Source: JAJEAO01 sp963667635 (GTDB taxonomy: Bacteria; Acidobacteriota; Vicinamibacteria; Marinacidobacterales; Marinacidobacteraceae). Taken from it: 64,000 nt of DNA. How positions within the stretch are numbered: position 1 is the stretch's first letter; the number at the start of each line of letters is the position of its first letter. The translations under genes were made by a program, and so were the position numbers. Location of the stretch: NCBI GenBank assembly GCA_965232015.1, contig OZ246946.1:310001-374000 (forward strand), read 5' to 3'. This document shows, piece by piece, positions 62,014-64,000 of this stretch. The notes beneath the pieces were generated by a model. That model searched no databases. It was not told the origin of the DNA and saw only the letters and a list, made by a program, of their open reading frames with translations.

Positions 62014-63402
62014 ATGAACTACCTGACCGGGAAGAGCCTTCCGAGGCGGACGTTCCTGCGGGGAGCGGGGGCGACGGTGGCGCTGCCGTTCCTGGAGGCG
62101 ATGGTTCCGGCGAGCGCGGTGGCGAAGCCGACGGCGGCGGATCCGACGCGGCTGGTGGCGATCGAGATCGTGCACGGGGCGGCGGGGAGCAACAAGTACG
62201 GGCGGGAGCAGAACCTGTGGTCGCCGGCGGAGACGGGAACGGAGTTCGACCTGTCGAAGGGGGCGCTGGCGCCGCTGGAGCCGGTGCGTGACTACGTGAC
62301 GATCGTGAGCGACTGCGACGTGGAGCCGGCGGAGGCGCGGACGGCGCGGGAGATCGGGGGGGATCACTTCCGTTCGAGCGCGGCGTTCCTGACGCAGTCG
62401 TATCCGAAGCAGACGGAGAGTTCGGACGTTTTCGCGGGGACGTCGCTGGACCAGCTCTACGCGCAGCGTTTCGGTCAGGAGACGCCGATTCCGTCGATGC
62501 AGTTGTGCATCGAGACGGTGGATCAGGCGGGCGGGTGCGCGTATGGGTATGCGTGCGTGTACACGGACACGATCAGTTGGGCGTCGCCGACGGAGCCGCT
62601 GCCGATGACGCGGGATCCACGGATCGTGTTCGACCAGTTGTTCGGGGCGGGCGGGACGCCGGAGGGCCGGGTGTCGCGTCAGCGGGCGCGGCAGAGCGTT
62701 CTGGACTTCATCAGTTCGGAGGTGAAGAGCCTGACGGGAGCGCTGGATCCGGAGGACGTGCGTCGGATGGACCGGTACATGACGGACATCCGGGAGATGG
62801 AGCGTCGGATCGAGCGGATCGTGGAGCGGAACACGAGCGGAGAGCTGCGGGAGCTGCCGGACGCGCCGCCGGGAGTGCCGGACAGCTTCGACGAGCACGT
62901 GAAGATCATGTTCGATCTGCAGGCGCTGGCGTTCCAGTCGGACATGACGCGGGTGTTCAGCTTCAAGCTGGGGCGGGACGCGTCGAGCCGGGTGTATCCG
63001 GAGAGCGGAGAGTCCACGGCGTTCCACCCGGCGTCGCACCACGGGAACTCGGAGGAGCGGGTGGAGATTCTGGGGCGGATCAACCGGTATCACGTGGGGC
63101 TGGTTCCGTATTTCATGGAGAGGCTGCGGAGCATTCAGGAGGAGGACCGGAGCCTTCTGGACAAGACGATGATTCTGTATGGGTCGCCGATGGGGGATCC
63201 GAACATCCACAACCACAAGCGGGTTCCGTTCTTCGTTGCGGGGGGCGCGAACGGAGCGCTGGAGAACAACCTGCACTTGCGGGCGGAGCCGGGGACGCCG
63301 CTGGCGAACGTGATGCTGACGCTGCTGCACAAGCTGGGAGTGGACGAGGACGAGGCGGACCACTTCGGGAACAGCACCGGCGCGTTCTCCCTCTCGGCCT
63401 GA
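62014..63402 (+). CDS. DUF1552 protein with Tat signal, copy 2
   Basis: A protein of 462 aa, almost identical to 49628-51016, 12,386 bp away; the only amino-acid change seen is Glu to Ala at position 457. Upstream sequence is unrelated to copy 1 and has no DUF1592 gene next to it, so the duplication began at or near the start codon. ATG 62014 follows AAGGAGG. TAACAT at 61900-61905 may be part of a promoter in the 284-bp non-coding gap before it. An ankyrin gene follows, as for copy 1. Confidence 0.92.
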   Translation: MNYLTGKSLPRRTFLRGAGATVALPFLEAMVPASAVAKPTAADPTRLVAIEIVHGAAGSNKYGREQNLWSPAETGTEFDLSKGALAPLEPVRDYVTIVSDCDVEPAEARTAREIGGDHFRSSAAFLTQSYPKQTESSDVFAGTSLDQLYAQRFGQETPIPSMQLCIETVDQAGGCAYGYACVYTDTISWASPTEPLPMTRDPRIVFDQLFGAGGTPEGRVSRQRARQSVLDFISSEVKSLTGALDPEDVRRMDRYMTDIREMERRIERIVERNTSGELRELPDAPPGVPDSFDEHVKIMFDLQALAFQSDMTRVFSFKLGRDASSRVYPESGESTAFHPASHHGNSEERVEILGRINRYHVGLVPYFMERLRSIQEEDRSLLDKTMILYGSPMGDPNIHNHKRVPFFVAGGANGALENNLHLRAEPGTPLANVMLTLLHKLGVDEDEADHFGNSTGAFSLSA

Positions 63403-63448
63403 TGGCGCGGACGAGACACGAGGACCCGATCGCAGAAGGAGGCGATGG

Positions 63449-64000
63449 ATGAAACTGGCGACCCGGAAGCGAATCGGAGGCCGCTGCGCGGTCCTCATCG
63501 TCGGTCTGCTGACGCTGGGCCTCGGCTCGGCAGCCGCGGTCTCATCGGTGCTGGAGGCGGCCCGGGTCGGCGATGCGGAGGCGCTCCGGACCGCAGTGCG
63601 GGCCGGCGGGGAAGTGAACGCGGCGCAGGCCGACGGTTTCACCGCGCTCCACTGGGCGGCGAAGAACGGGAACCGCGAGATCGCCGACGTGCTGATCGCG
63701 GCGGGCGCCGATCTGTCGGCGACGACCCGGCTCGGCGGCCACACGCCGCTCCACGTGGCGGCGGCTTCCGGCCACGCCGGATTGGCGGAGGCGCTGCTCG
63801 CGGGCGGGGCGGCTCCCGATCCGGTGACTTCAACCGGCGCGCAGCCGATCCATCTGGCCGCCGCGTCGGGGAATGTCGAACTGATCGAGGCGCTGGTTGC
63901 GGGCGGCGCGTCGCTCGACGCCACCGAGACCAAGTGGGCGATGACCCCGCTCATGTTCGCGGCGGTTTCGGGACGGAGCGATGCGATCCGCGCCATGCTG
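63449..64000 (+). CDS. Secreted ankyrin-repeat protein, 3' end outside window
   Basis: The frame is open from ATG 63449 to the last base (184 codons), so the gene continues beyond the window. GAAGGAGG lies upstream. The signal peptide (LIVGLLTLGLGSAAA) is followed by AVSSVLEAARVGDAEALRTAVRAGGEVNAAQADGFTALHWAAKNGNREIADVLIAAGADLSATTRLGGH (in parts), the same order as in 51200-53224 but with more divergence than the DUF1552 copies show. Probably the same function as the first ankyrin protein. Confidence 0.88.
   Translation, partial: MKLATRKRIGGRCAVLIVGLLTLGLGSAAAVSSVLEAARVGDAEALRTAVRAGGEVNAAQADGFTALHWAAKNGNREIADVLIAAGADLSATTRLGGHTPLHVAAASGHAGLAEALLAGGAAPDPVTSTGAQPIHLAAASGNVELIEALVAGGASLDATETKWAMTPLMFAAVSGRSDAIRAML

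Overview
The window is 64 kb of high-GC bacterial DNA. The gene content is of the kind seen in Gemmatimonadota and some Acidobacteriota: secreted S9 peptidases, a DUF885 protein, a BNR-repeat exoprotein, and DUF1592/DUF1552/ankyrin gene groups. I cannot fix the phylum from sequence alone; the assignment is inference. No rRNA, tRNA or CRISPR array was seen. Several promoters look leaderless, with a TAnnnT box 6-9 nt before the start codon.

Layout. 1-2946: an E1-like ThiF protein (cut by the window edge), an ABC/AAA15-type ATPase and a PIN-domain protein in one operon. 3.6-16 kb: BNR exoprotein, tandem coiled-coil membrane proteins, DUF885 peptidase, a HicBA-like pair, a B12/radical SAM protein and transketolase. 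16.1-19.3 kb: a small ankyrin lipoprotein whose last 246 bp are repeated on the far side of a second ATPase-PIN pair, as if that pair had been inserted there. 19.3-27.6 kb: housekeeping genes (AIR synthase-like, trkA-trkH potassium uptake, acs, pepA). 27.6-30.9 kb: an IS110-family transposase with a structured leader (candidate bridge RNA), followed by a five-block repeat array (A-A-B-A-B). 30.9-46 kb: metalloprotease-like protein, lhgO, DUF3810 protein, FitAB-type toxin-antitoxin pair, two pairs of a Panacea-like protein plus a small membrane protein, DPP-IV-like peptidase, amidohydrolase, PLP decarboxylase and two sodium:solute symporters. 46-64 kb: xth, two DUF1592 cytochrome-like proteins, two nearly identical DUF1552 proteins, two ankyrin proteins, a Gfo/Idh/MocA plus DUF1080 pair, an S9 peptidase and a Phd/VapC pair.

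A dispersed 18-bp hairpin, GCCGGACT-SS-AGTCCGGC, and related pieces fill most intergenic gaps. One copy carries a compensatory pair of changes, and some copies have become the C-terminal codons of neighbouring genes. The most noteworthy items are the two ATPase-PIN modules (one with a duplicated target-gene end), the IS110 element with its leader and repeat array, the hairpin family, and the two membrane-protein Panacea-like pairs.
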